Shown here: one piece after another, positions 1 to 7,180 of the stretch
Numbering within the stretch: position 1 is the first letter of the stretch
How the letters are laid out: each line of letters begins with the position of its first letter
NCBI GenBank assembly: GCA_014323865.1
Contig: JACONG010000012.1
Location: 30,208-94,207 of the forward strand
Reading direction: 5' to 3'
Length of the DNA stretch: 64,000 nucleotides
DNA from: Rhodospirillales bacterium
GTDB lineage: Bacteria > Pseudomonadota > Alphaproteobacteria > SP197
Position numbers and translations under genes: made by a program
Notes under the pieces: model-generated
What the model was told of the DNA's origin: nothing
The model's input: only the letters and a program-made list of their open reading frames with translations
Database searches by the model: none

Positions 1-527
1 CCGTCAACCTGCTGGGCATTTCATTTCTTCGTGAGACCGGCATCCTCATGACCGCCATCATCATCGCCGGCCGTTCGGGCAGCGCCTTCGCCGCTCAGAT
101 CGGCACGATGAAGGTGAACGAAGAGGTCGATGCCATGCGCGCGCTCGGTATCAATCCGCTGGAGCTTCTGGTCGTGCCGCGTGTCATCGCTCTGGTTCTG
201 GTGATGCCTCTGCTGGGCTTCTTCGCCAACATCGCGGGGCTCACCGGTGGGGCGCTGATGTCGATCGTGGCACTGGATCTCTCGATCGCGCAGTTCCTGA
301 CACAGCTCAACGGCGCGGTGCCGATATGGGCCTTCTGGGTCGGCATCATCAAGGCGCCGTTGTTCGCTTTCGCGATCGCCATGGTCGGCTGCTACAACGG
401 CCTGAAGGTCGGCGGCAGCGCCGAAAGCGTGGGCAAGATGACCACGCGCGCGGTGGTACAATCCATCTTCCTCGTCATCGTGATCGACGCCATGGCCTCG
501 GTCATCTTCTCCTTCATCGGGATCTGA
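1..527 (+). CDS. mlaE: MlaE-type lipid ABC transporter permease (5' part outside window)
   Basis: The reading frame is already open at the first bases, so the N-terminus is missing. The visible 175 residues hold the conserved MlaE core: the IIAGRSGSAFAAQIGTMKV segment, then the EVDAMRALGINP motif, then several hydrophobic helices up to the C-terminus. MlaE proteins form the inner-membrane channel of MCE-type ABC transporters that move phospholipids between inner and outer membranes. The gene is followed after 4 bases by the ATPase, then the MCE protein and an auxiliary lipoprotein, which is the usual order of this operon. The family assignment is firm. The direction of lipid transport cannot be read from sequence. 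Confidence 0.93.
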   Translation, partial: VNLLGISFLRETGILMTAIIIAGRSGSAFAAQIGTMKVNEEVDAMRALGINPLELLVVPRVIALVLVMPLLGFFANIAGLTGGALMSIVALDLSIAQFLTQLNGAVPIWAFWVGIIKAPLFAFAIAMVGCYNGLKVGGSAESVGKMTTRAVVQSIFLVIVIDAMASVIFSFIGI

Positions 528-531
528 CCCC

Positions 532-1335
532 ATGGCCGAACCCGCACGCATCGAACCCGGACCTGAAGGCGAAATCGAACACGATGCGGTCATCCGGCTG
601 CGCGGCGTGATCAACCGGTTCGGCACGCAAACCGTGCACGACGGCCTCGATCTCGATGTCCGACGCGGCGAGGTGATCGGCGTCGTGGGCGGATCGGGCA
701 CCGGCAAGTCGGTTCTGCTCAGGACCATCATCGGGCTCCGGGAACCACAGGGCGGCACGATCGAGGTGCTTGGGCGCGACAGTCGCAAGCTCAACCACAG
801 GCAGGCCAGGGAACTCCGCTCCCACTGGGGCGTGCTGTTCCAGAACGGCGCACTCTTCAGCTCGCTGACCGTGGCCGAGAACATCATGATCCCGCTCAGG
901 GAGTACACCGACCTTGATGACCGGCTCATGGAGGAGCTGGTCAAGGTGAAGGTCACGATGGTCGGGCTCCCGGTCGAGGCGGGCGACAAGTACCCCGGCC
1001 AGCTCTCGGGCGGTATGCGCAAGCGCGCCGGTCTCGCTCGCGCTCTGGCGCTCGACCCCGCCATCGTTTTCCTGGACGAACCGACCGCCGGCCTCGATCC
1101 CATCGGTGCGGCGAACTTCGACCAGCTGATTCGCAGTCTTCGGCAGAGCCTGGGCCTGACCGTGGTCATGGTGACCCATGATCTGGACTCGCTGATTGCC
1201 ATCTGCGACCGTGTTGCCGTCCTGATCGGGAAAAAGATCGTGGTCGGCACCATTCCCGAGCTTCTTGGGTGCGATCAGGCCTGGATACAGGAATACTTCC
1301 GCGGACCGCGTGCGCGCGCCGCATTCGGCAATTGA
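532..1335 (+). CDS. mlaF: MlaF-type lipid ABC transporter ATP-binding protein
   Basis: A 267-residue ABC ATPase, normal length for MlaF. Walker A GGSGTGKS lies at residues 53-60, the signature LSGGMRKRAGLARAL at about 158-172 and Walker B IVFLDEPTAGLDP just after it; the H-loop is in VMVTHDLDSL. The LSGGMRKRAGLAR form of the signature is typical of the MCE-transporter ATPase subfamily. It should energise lipid transfer by the MlaE permease encoded immediately upstream. The start lies 4 bases after the mlaE stop with no clear Shine-Dalgarno sequence, suggesting translational coupling. The next gene starts 4 bases after its stop. Confidence 0.95.
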   Translation: MAEPARIEPGPEGEIEHDAVIRLRGVINRFGTQTVHDGLDLDVRRGEVIGVVGGSGTGKSVLLRTIIGLREPQGGTIEVLGRDSRKLNHRQARELRSHWGVLFQNGALFSSLTVAENIMIPLREYTDLDDRLMEELVKVKVTMVGLPVEAGDKYPGQLSGGMRKRAGLARALALDPAIVFLDEPTAGLDPIGAANFDQLIRSLRQSLGLTVVMVTHDLDSLIAICDRVAVLIGKKIVVGTIPELLGCDQAWIQEYFRGPRARAAFGN

Positions 1336-1339
1336 GATC

Positions 1340-2368
1340 ATGGAAACACGCGCCAGCTATACACTTGTCGGCACCTTCGTTCTGATCCTCATGCTTGGAG
1401 GTGCGGGCTTCATCATGTGGCTCGCGAAGTTCTCCAGCGACGTGAGGTTCGACACCTATCAGATGTTCGTCTCGGGATCGGTGACCGGCCTCAGCTCCGA
1501 TGCCACCGTGCGCTACCGCGGCATTCCGGTCGGCCACGTCACGGATATCCGCATCGCACCGAACGACATCGACAAGATCCGCATCACCATCGAGGTCGAG
1601 GCCACGACGCCGGTCCGGACCGACACGACGGCATCCGTCGAGATGCAGGGCATCACCGGCGTCGCCTATGTCCAGCTGAGCGGCGGCAGCAACGATGCGC
1701 CGTCGCTTGGCCCCGAGCCCGGCCAGAGCGTTCCGACAATCAGGACCGAGGCATCCGGGTTGTCCGCCTTGTTCGAATCGGCCCCGGACATGATCAACGC
1801 CACCATCAGGCTGATGGACCGCGGATCGGAGCTTCTGAGCGACCAAAACCGCGCCTATGTCACCGATATCCTGTCGGACGTCAGCCAGATCACCGGCCAG
1901 GTCGCCCGGAACAGGGAGGCGATCAGCTCACTGATGCTTGATGCCCAGGCGACGCTGGAAAGCGTGCGCGGCACCAGCGAGAACATCGAGAAGGTCAGCG
2001 CCGTGCTCAGCGCCGATATCGATACGCTGATGAAGGACGCCAGCGAGACGCTCGCCAGCCTGCGCACGACGCTGGGACATGCCGACAACGTCCTGGTGAA
2101 CGCCGAGCCCGAGATCCAGGCCACACTGGTCGATCTCCGCGCCACCGCAGCGTCGATCCGCAGCACGTCGGAGACCGCGGAGAACATCCTCGAGAACAAT
2201 CAGGCGTCGATCAATCAGTTCGCTTCGACCGGTCTCCTTGAACTCACTGCGCTGATCACCGACACCCGCTCGCTGGTCGCCTCGCTGACACAGGTCGCGA
2301 TCCAGCTGGAGCGCGATCCGGCCTCGTTCCTCTTCGGCGGGGCACAATCGGGATATCAGGCACAATGA
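1340..2368 (+). CDS. mlaD: MlaD-type MCE-domain lipid-binding protein
   Basis: The protein has 342 residues from the ATG at 1340, four bases after the mlaF stop. The frame is open further upstream, but that part lies inside mlaF. A single N-terminal membrane helix (residues about 8-29) is followed by one MCE domain containing the VTGLSSDATVRYRGIPVGHV motif, then a long helical tail of about 200 residues rich in Leu, Ser and Glu. Such proteins form a periplasmic hexameric ring on the MlaFE complex and carry lipid. The tail is longer than in E. coli MlaD (about 183 residues) and resembles the longer MCE proteins common in alphaproteobacteria. Its stop overlaps the next start (ATGA). Confidence 0.92.
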   Translation: METRASYTLVGTFVLILMLGGAGFIMWLAKFSSDVRFDTYQMFVSGSVTGLSSDATVRYRGIPVGHVTDIRIAPNDIDKIRITIEVEATTPVRTDTTASVEMQGITGVAYVQLSGGSNDAPSLGPEPGQSVPTIRTEASGLSALFESAPDMINATIRLMDRGSELLSDQNRAYVTDILSDVSQITGQVARNREAISSLMLDAQATLESVRGTSENIEKVSAVLSADIDTLMKDASETLASLRTTLGHADNVLVNAEPEIQATLVDLRATAASIRSTSETAENILENNQASINQFASTGLLELTALITDTRSLVASLTQVAIQLERDPASFLFGGAQSGYQAQ

Positions 2369-3009
2369 CGCACGGGCGCACCATGCAACGTCGACTCTTC
2401 CTTCAGGCGGGCGCCGGCCTGGCCGCGGCGACCGCGTTGAGCGGTTGCCAGGAACTGCTGCCCACGCCGGAGCCGCCGCCGAAACTCTACCGCCTGACGC
2501 CGAAGAGCACCTTCGGCGACGATCTCACGCCGGTGAGCTGGCAGCTCGTGGTCGACGCGCCCTATGCCGAGGCCGCGATCAAGACCCAGCGCATCGCGCT
2601 GATGTATTCGCCGATCCAGCTCGACTACTACGCCGGTGCCAACTGGATCGACCGGGCGCCGGACATGATCCAGGGCCTGATCGTCGAAAGCTTCGAGAAT
2701 TCGAACATGATTTCCTCGGTCGGCCGCCAGTCGGCCGGTCTGCGCAGCAACTTCGTCCTGTTGCCGGAGGTGCGTGAGTTCCAGGCGGAGTACTTCGAAA
2801 CGAGCCTGCCGGTCGCCCACGTCCGCATCAACGTCAAGCTGATCAAGATGCCTGACCGCACGATCGTCGATAACGCCAGCTTCGAGGCATCGACACAGGC
2901 GATCTCCGACTCGATGGATGCGATCATCAAGGCCTTCGACGATGCACTCGGCAAGGTTCTCAGGAACCTTGTGCGCTGGACCCTGACTGTGGGCGACGTT
3001 TACGTCTGA
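2365..3009 (+). CDS. ABC-type transport auxiliary lipoprotein (PqiC/DUF330-like)
   Basis: A 214-residue protein starting in an ATGA overlap with the MCE gene. A second ATG at 2383 (MQRRLFLQ) could also be the start. The N-terminus has a twin-arginine-like RRLFLQAG stretch, a hydrophobic core and a lipobox LSGC with the lipidated Cys at residue 28. The mature part begins with a proline-rich linker and contains the KLYRLTPKSTF segment typical of the ABC_trans_aux family. These lipoproteins sit at the outer membrane and work with MCE transporters. Position as the last gene of the mla-type operon supports this. The protein is intact and of usual length. Confidence 0.85.
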   Translation: MTHGRTMQRRLFLQAGAGLAAATALSGCQELLPTPEPPPKLYRLTPKSTFGDDLTPVSWQLVVDAPYAEAAIKTQRIALMYSPIQLDYYAGANWIDRAPDMIQGLIVESFENSNMISSVGRQSAGLRSNFVLLPEVREFQAEYFETSLPVAHVRINVKLIKMPDRTIVDNASFEASTQAISDSMDAIIKAFDDALGKVLRNLVRWTLTVGDVYV

Positions 3010-3028
3010 CGCCTGTCGGAGAGTCGCC

Positions 3029-3385
3029 ATGACCCGGCGTGCCGTCGTTGCCATGATGGAGCACGAGACGAACACCTTCTCGCCCGTGCCGACACCGCTG
3101 GAGCGTTTCAACCCGGTTACGGGGACCGATGTCATGCGCCTTTTCAAGGGCACGGGCCTCGGCGCCAGCGTCTTCGGCGGTTTCCCGCTCGCCGACATCG
3201 GGAATGCCGGACTCTCGGTGGTCACCGTGGCGGACGCCAACCGCGCGGAGGCCAAAGCCGCATCCGGGCGCATCCTGACGGAGTCCTGGTCGGAGAAGAC
3301 CGCGTGGATCTTCCACTCCGAACCGCTCGCCGAGACCGTCGCCAGGGCCAGGACGACGCCCTCGCCGTCCGAAACCGCCTTACTC
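3029..3385 (+). pseudogene. Remnant of M81 family metallopeptidase (MlrC-like), internally deleted
   Basis: It begins well, with a GGAGAG ribosome site before the ATG and an N-terminus carrying MMEHETNTFSPVPTPLERF, the metal-binding HETNTF start of MlrC proteins. After FKGTGLGAS it jumps directly to SVFGGFPLADIGNAGLSVV, which in intact relatives lies at the start of the C-terminal domain some 250 residues later. The match runs on through EPLAETVARA and then stops where the opposite-strand cyclophilin gene begins. So both the central region and the true C-terminus are missing. Intact members have about 490 residues. The frame stays open beyond 3385, but that part is the antisense of the cyclophilin gene. 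No function is expected. Confidence 0.8.
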
Positions 3386-3934
3386 CTCGACGTCGGCGGC
3401 GACGCGCATGCTGACGATTGCATCGGGATTGGTCACCGCACCGTTGTCGTTGGGGTCGCCTTTCCTGATCCGGTCGACGAACTCCATGCCTTCCACGACC
3501 TTGCCCCAGACCGTGTACTGGCCGTCGAGGAAGTTCGAATCGGCGAGCACGATGAAGAACTGGCTGTTGGCGCTGTCGGGATTCCGGGCGCGCGCCATCG
3601 ATACGGCACCACGAACGTGGGGTTCCAGCGAGAACTCGGCCTCGATATCGGGCAGATGCGAACTGCCGCGCCCGGTGCCTGTGGGATCGCCGGTCTGCGC
3701 CATGAAACCATCGATCACACGATGGAAGACGATACCGTCGTAGAAGCCCTCGCGGGCGAGGGTCTTGATCTGTTCGACGTGTCTGGGAGCCAGATCGGGG
3801 CGCAGTGCGATCACGACGCGACCGCTTTCAAGGTCCAGATAGAGCATGTTTTCGCGGTCCTCCGCGGACGATCCGGCAACCAGCGACAACATGACGGCAG
3901 CGAGGGTGCCGAGAAACAGGGACCGTCTTGTCAT
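3380..3934 (-). CDS. Periplasmic peptidyl-prolyl cis-trans isomerase, cyclophilin type
   Basis: A 184-residue cyclophilin. The start at 3934 (MTRRSLFLGTLAAVMLSLVAG) gives a clear signal peptide; the frame is open 28 codons further but that extension shows no export signal. Cyclophilin core motifs are present: FYDGIVFHRVIDGFMAQTGD (the FHRxI..FMxQxGD signature), then ARARNPDSANSQFFIVLAD and FLDGQYTVWGKVVEGM. The catalytic Arg is in FHRVI. It catalyses proline isomerisation during folding of exported proteins. The gene stands alone between the M81 remnant and the toxin-antitoxin candidate. Its 3' end touches the end of the M81 remnant on the opposite strand. Confidence 0.93.
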   Translation of the reverse strand: MTRRSLFLGTLAAVMLSLVAGSSAEDRENMLYLDLESGRVVIALRPDLAPRHVEQIKTLAREGFYDGIVFHRVIDGFMAQTGDPTGTGRGSSHLPDIEAEFSLEPHVRGAVSMARARNPDSANSQFFIVLADSNFLDGQYTVWGKVVEGMEFVDRIRKGDPNDNGAVTNPDAIVSMRVAADVEE

Positions 3935-4069
3935 GAGAACTCCGGGGAACTCCGGTTGGCAGGGCTTCAGGGTGTCTTGTCCGGCAGCGGCCAGCGCGCG
4001 GGACCTCCTCATCTCCAACGTCAGGGCATGATCATCTCTGGTCAGGTCCCGCTTTTGAACGATTCCGGC

Positions 4070-4459
4070 CTACTTGCGGCGACGCCTCAGCAGGCGCTCG
4101 GCGGCCAGCGTCAGTCCGACAGTTAAGATGAACTTCAAGATATCGTCCAACACCTCTTTGGGACCTTCAGGTTGCTCGAGTACATCACTGATGTAGTACC
4201 AGAGCAAGCTGAGCAATGCGCCGAACAGAGAGACCGTCAACAAGACGGCACCGCCACCAGCAGTGACGATCAAGCACCGCTTGACCCGTCGAAGGGCATC
4301 GCGGACGCTGAGATCACCGTCCAGGTCCTTACCCTTAACCTCATCCTTCTTAGCTTCACGGTCCTTCTTACGGATCGTTTCGGCGAGCGTATCGTGGTCC
4401 TGGTCGAGCAACCGGTCTTTGCGCTCGGCTTCATCGTGGGATGTTGGCTCGGCGGTCAA
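4070..4459 (-). CDS. Small two-helix membrane protein, candidate toxin of a Panacea pair
   Basis: A 129-residue protein with TTG start at 4459, preceded by AGGAG six bases upstream; there is no other in-frame start codon. Residues 1-60 are very highly charged (many Lys, Asp, Glu, Arg) and probably helical. Two hydrophobic segments follow, at about 62-90 (VTAGGGAVLLTVSLFGALLS) and about 104-122, and the chain ends in RRRRK. No named family is recognised. It follows the Panacea-domain gene after 25 bases on the same strand, and both have lower GC than their neighbours. Panacea-domain antitoxins are known to pair with very different toxins, including small membrane-active ones, so a toxin role is a reasonable inference, not a demonstrated one. 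Confidence 0.7.
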   Translation of the reverse strand: MTAEPTSHDEAERKDRLLDQDHDTLAETIRKKDREAKKDEVKGKDLDGDLSVRDALRRVKRCLIVTAGGGAVLLTVSLFGALLSLLWYYISDVLEQPEGPKEVLDDILKFILTVGLTLAAERLLRRRRK

Positions 4460-4484
4460 CTCCGGCTCCTGAGGTCAGTGTCGA

Positions 4485-5003
4485 TCAGGTAGCAACGGGC
4501 GACGCCATAGCGTCCAGATACCCGTCGATCTTGCGCGCGAAGTGTTCCTTGATCCGATCAGGATCAATTGCCTTGCTGCGCACACCCGGGGCATAGGTTT
4601 CACTCCATGGGGTGTCGGCCTCATGCGTCTTGTTGCGCAGATCCCAACCGGAAAACCGCTTGTAGATGTCCCACACCATACCGAGCACGCTGCGCACATC
4701 CTGGTCGTCGTCCGGGATGGACGGCTCAATGTATTCCACGTTCTCCCAGTTCATCACGCCCGCACGAACCGTGATCGGCGCACTGCGGAAGCGCTTGAAC
4801 TCGTGAAACAGCGACGGAATCACAGGGCCGTGCCGCCACGCCTCGATCGGCTCGTCGAACAGCTGACGACCCAGCGTGGCCAACACCCAGCCGTAGCCGA
4901 TGTAGACCAACTTCTGAAGTTTCATAGGGTCAATGCCGCGACCTTCCTGGTCGGCTCGATCAAGGAAGAAGTTCGCAACATGAGCGGCCTCGTAAGGCAT
5001 CAT
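4485..5003 (-). CDS. Panacea-domain (DUF4065, SocA/GepA-like) protein, candidate antitoxin
   Basis: A 172-residue protein. The Panacea core is clear: MMPYEAAHVANFFLDRA, then MKLQKLVYIGYGWVLATLG, then FDEPIEAWRHGPVIPSLFHEF, matching the KLQKLxYY and EAWxxGPVxPxLYxxF signatures. The frame is open to 5057, but the start at 5003 is preferred: GGGGAGA lies seven bases upstream and a sigma70-type promoter covers the upstream candidate start. Panacea proteins neutralise partner toxins, as in SocAB and PanAT systems. The gene downstream encodes a small membrane protein on the same strand. Function as an antitoxin is inferred from family and context. Confidence 0.85.
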   Translation of the reverse strand: MMPYEAAHVANFFLDRADQEGRGIDPMKLQKLVYIGYGWVLATLGRQLFDEPIEAWRHGPVIPSLFHEFKRFRSAPITVRAGVMNWENVEYIEPSIPDDDQDVRSVLGMVWDIYKRFSGWDLRNKTHEADTPWSETYAPGVRSKAIDPDRIKEHFARKIDGYLDAMASPVAT

Positions 5004-5034
5004 ACTCGGATCTCCCCTTATGTAGTAGTCCCCG

Positions 5035-5064
5035 ATTTTAAGGGGAACATCGTTCACTGGTCAA
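5035..5064 (-). promoter_or_regulatory. Sigma70-like promoter of the Panacea gene
   Basis: Reading the minus strand, a -35 TTGACC (5064-5059) and a -10 TAAAAT (5040-5035) are separated by 18 bases. Transcription would start near 5028, about 25 bases before the preferred start codon at 5003. A CCCC/GGGG inverted repeat with an 8-base centre (plus strand 5030-5045) covers the -10 and could be an operator. Confidence 0.6.
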
Positions 5065-5078
5065 TGTTCACTGGTCAA
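5051..5078. repeat. Two tandem 14-bp repeats at the Panacea promoter
   Basis: Plus-strand copies at 5051-5064 (CGTTCACTGGTCAA) and 5065-5078 (TGTTCACTGGTCAA) differ at one base and lie head to tail. The first copy contains the -35 element. The arrangement fits a binding site for autoregulation, as is common in toxin-antitoxin operons, but no binding is shown. Confidence 0.6.
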
Positions 5079-5591
5079 ATAGGTCAAGCGCCGCGCGACG
5101 TTCGTCCGGTCACGCGCAGGCCACGACGTCGTTGTCGCTGTCGCTGTCGCCCATGCAGGGATAGGCCGCCCACGATCACGTCTGCCACCACCCGGCCACC
5201 CCACTTGCCCCATTCGGGGTTGCGCACGACAATCATGGCCGCCTCCAGGGCGTCAGACCCCGCTTGAGCCGCACCTCGACGACCCGCGCCGCGAACCAGC
5301 AAGCGTTCAGCCTCAAATGACCCAGGCGGGCGGTTTGCTCGGGCTCCTTTTCATTCTTGAGAGGTCGCATTGAACGCCAGATAGATCAGGATCAATTTCA
5401 CTGCCGCGTCATCGCTGGGAAAATGACCGTGAGTTCAGATAGCGCAGCGAGCCAACGCCTTGGCGTCTCACCGCTTGAACCGTCATGAAAGTGCGGGGAC
5501 TGTGGGATTGCTCGTGTATCGCGGCACACGCCGGTCGAGCACGTCGTTGACGCATATCGAGCCGTTGTCGAGAGACCCCGGGCGCGGCGGT
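5079..5591. other. Intergenic stretch without a convincing gene
   Basis: About 510 bases between the Panacea promoter and the Sel1-repeat gene. Short open frames exist on both strands (for example 5084-5302 minus, 72 codons) but have no ribosome site and no recognisable family. The region may hold decayed coding sequence. Nothing specific was identified. Confidence 0.5.
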
Positions 5592-6287
5592 CTACTCGCT
5601 TGATGCGACGGATGGTGTGTCGTTCAGCAGTGCTTTGGCCGCGGCGATCTCGTCGATCGTCATGTGTTCCGTCAGGTGCTCCTGAGCCGATGCGCCGATC
5701 GGCATATGCTCCGCCGCGAGGCCATAGTAATAATAGGCCTGCACGAAGTCCTGGGGAACGCCGTAGCCGGAGCTGTACATGAAGCCCATGCGATACTGGC
5801 TGCGCACGTGTCCCTGCTCGGCTGCAGCGCGGTACCAGCGGACGGCGAGATTGTCGTCGCGTTCCATGTGCGCGCCGTCGCGATAGAGCTTGCCGAGCTG
5901 GAATTGCGCTTCCGCATCGCCCGTGTCGGCAGCGCGGGCGATGTGATCGACGCCCGTCGCAACGTCCCGGGTGACATGAACGCCAGCGATCAGGACCAGA
6001 CCGTAGCGCACCATCGCGGGCACGAACGCGCACGCGGCGGCGGCGGCATAGTAGGTTACCGCAAGGGTGCGATCCCTGGTGACGCCGATGCCGTCGTCAT
6101 ACATGCGGCCGAGATTGAACATCGCGGCGGCATGTCCTGAGTCCGCGAGCGGCGTCCAGATTGCCACCGCGGTCTCGTACTGACGCTGGCTGAACGCCAG
6201 CATGCCATCTCCGTAGGTTCCGGCGCGCGCAGGCGACACCGCAAGGAATACGGCCACAGCGGCCATAACGAGGCGTCTCAAGGTCAT
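5592..6287 (-). CDS. Secreted Sel1-like (TPR-related) repeat protein
   Basis: A 231-residue protein with an N-terminal signal peptide (about residues 1-22, ending near ARA-GTYGDG). The mature chain is made of Sel1-like repeats of about 36 residues: GHAAAMFNLGRMYDDGIGV, GDAEAQFQLGKLYRDG and GHVRSQYRMGFMYSSGYGV show the AxxxLGxxYxxGxGV pattern. Such proteins are solenoid scaffolds for protein-protein contacts, usually in the periplasm in Gram-negative bacteria. The partner is unknown. The start at 6287 is followed directly by the signal peptide. There is no obvious operon partner; the NTF2-like gene lies 24 bases upstream on the same strand and may be cotranscribed. Confidence 0.85.
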   Translation of the reverse strand: MTLRRLVMAAVAVFLAVSPARAGTYGDGMLAFSQRQYETAVAIWTPLADSGHAAAMFNLGRMYDDGIGVTRDRTLAVTYYAAAAACAFVPAMVRYGLVLIAGVHVTRDVATGVDHIARAADTGDAEAQFQLGKLYRDGAHMERDDNLAVRWYRAAAEQGHVRSQYRMGFMYSSGYGVPQDFVQAYYYYGLAAEHMPIGASAQEHLTEHMTIDEIAAAKALLNDTPSVASSE

Positions 6288-6311
6288 CGTCTCCCCGGAT
6301 TCGGCCCGGAC

Positions 6312-6707
6312 TCAATGCACGGACACATCGCGTGGCGGCGAAGCCTCCTGGACGGTGCGGCTCGGCCCGGCCTGGTGATGGGCCACGCGCCAACCAGCCC
6401 CTTCCTTGCGGAAAATGTTGGTCGCGACCAGCATCCCGTCGCCGAGGCCTTCATAACAGATCACATGGGCTGTTGCCCCGCTCACAAATGCACGGGCACC
6501 CACACAACGCACCCCCGGCGGGCTCGCAAGGATCGCTTTCCAGCTCTCCATGACCGCCGTGCGACCGACCAGAGCCTGCCACCCGGGATGGATGCACGTG
6601 ATGGCGTCAGTGGACGACCAGACCCGTTGCATCGCCTCCATGTCGCCGCGTGCAAACGCGACATAGAAGTCCATATTGGCCTCCAGAACGGCCTCCTCGT
6701 CGGTCAT
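6312..6707 (-). CDS. NTF2/SnoaL-like fold protein (DUF4440-type)
   Basis: A 131-residue protein. The ATG at 6707 is chosen because GGAGG lies four bases upstream; a GTG five codons earlier is possible. The sequence fits SnoaL-like proteins: EANMDFYVAFARGDMEAMQRVW, then ITCIHPGWQALVGRTAVMES with the HPG(W)xxLxGRxxV element, and FRKEGAGWRVAHHQAGPS near the end. This fold forms a cone-shaped pocket used by many small enzymes and ligand-binding proteins; the substrate cannot be predicted. The start codon overlaps the stop of a possible 39-residue ORF upstream (ATGA). Confidence 0.8.
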   Translation of the reverse strand: MTDEEAVLEANMDFYVAFARGDMEAMQRVWSSTDAITCIHPGWQALVGRTAVMESWKAILASPPGVRCVGARAFVSGATAHVICYEGLGDGMLVATNIFRKEGAGWRVAHHQAGPSRTVQEASPPRDVSVH

Positions 6708-6823
6708 GCCGCCTCCGGCCACAGGTGCAGGTCAGCCGGATCGTCGGCCCGGACAATCCTGGTACAGACGACCCCGATGCTGCCGCCGATGCTGCCACCG
6801 TCGAAAACCGCGTTGTTATGCAT
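6704..6823 (-). CDS. Possible 39-residue ORF or C-terminal gene remnant
   Basis: The frame reads MHNNAVFDGGSIGGSIGVVC and ends ADLHLWPEAA, with its stop overlapping the NTF2-like start as ATGA. GGGAG lies four bases before the ATG. A 12-base tandem duplication gives the doubled GGSI. The text looks like the C-terminus of a globular protein, so this may be what is left of a longer gene; no family was recognised. Upstream (6824-7180) the frame has no convincing coding sequence. Confidence 0.3.
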   Translation of the reverse strand: MHNNAVFDGGSIGGSIGVVCTRIVRADDPADLHLWPEAA

Positions 6824-7180
6824 GATGCTCCCGATCCGGTGTGCGTCGGACAGACGAACCCGGTTATCCCCCCGGTTATCCCATGAATGGCATCGACCGT
6901 ATCCGACACCCTGCCGCCTTCGTGGAAACGTGCATGACACGACGACGGCGCAACGGCACGCTCCCCGCACGTCCTGCAATCGCTCCTTACAACGATGTTC
7001 GCCTGCCGGCCAGTTCCGGTGCGGATGACGCGATCGGGCCGGGAGCGGCGGGGTCCTCAGGAACCGCCCGCGTGAGGCAAGAGACGCTGCAGGGCCTTCC
7101 GGACGACCCGGAGGTTGGCCGCCTCTTCTCCGGCGGTTGAGGCTGTGGTACACTTCGGCCTGCTCAACAGGGGGCCGGCC
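6824..7180. other. Intergenic stretch with short tandem repeats
   Basis: About 360 bases between the NTF2-like gene and the divergently transcribed fusion gene. A direct repeat of CCGGTTATCCC occurs twice near 6859-6882. No gene was recognised. The promoter of the fusion gene probably lies here. Confidence 0.5.

Noticed and set aside
2356..3423. Long minus-strand open frame opposite the auxiliary lipoprotein and M81 remnant
   Set aside because: It is rich in Arg and Asp, has no family features, and mirrors the codon pattern of the plus-strand lipoprotein gene.
5084..5302. 72-codon minus-strand frame upstream of the Panacea gene
   Set aside because: No ribosome site and no recognisable motif; low-complexity Arg/Gln stretch.
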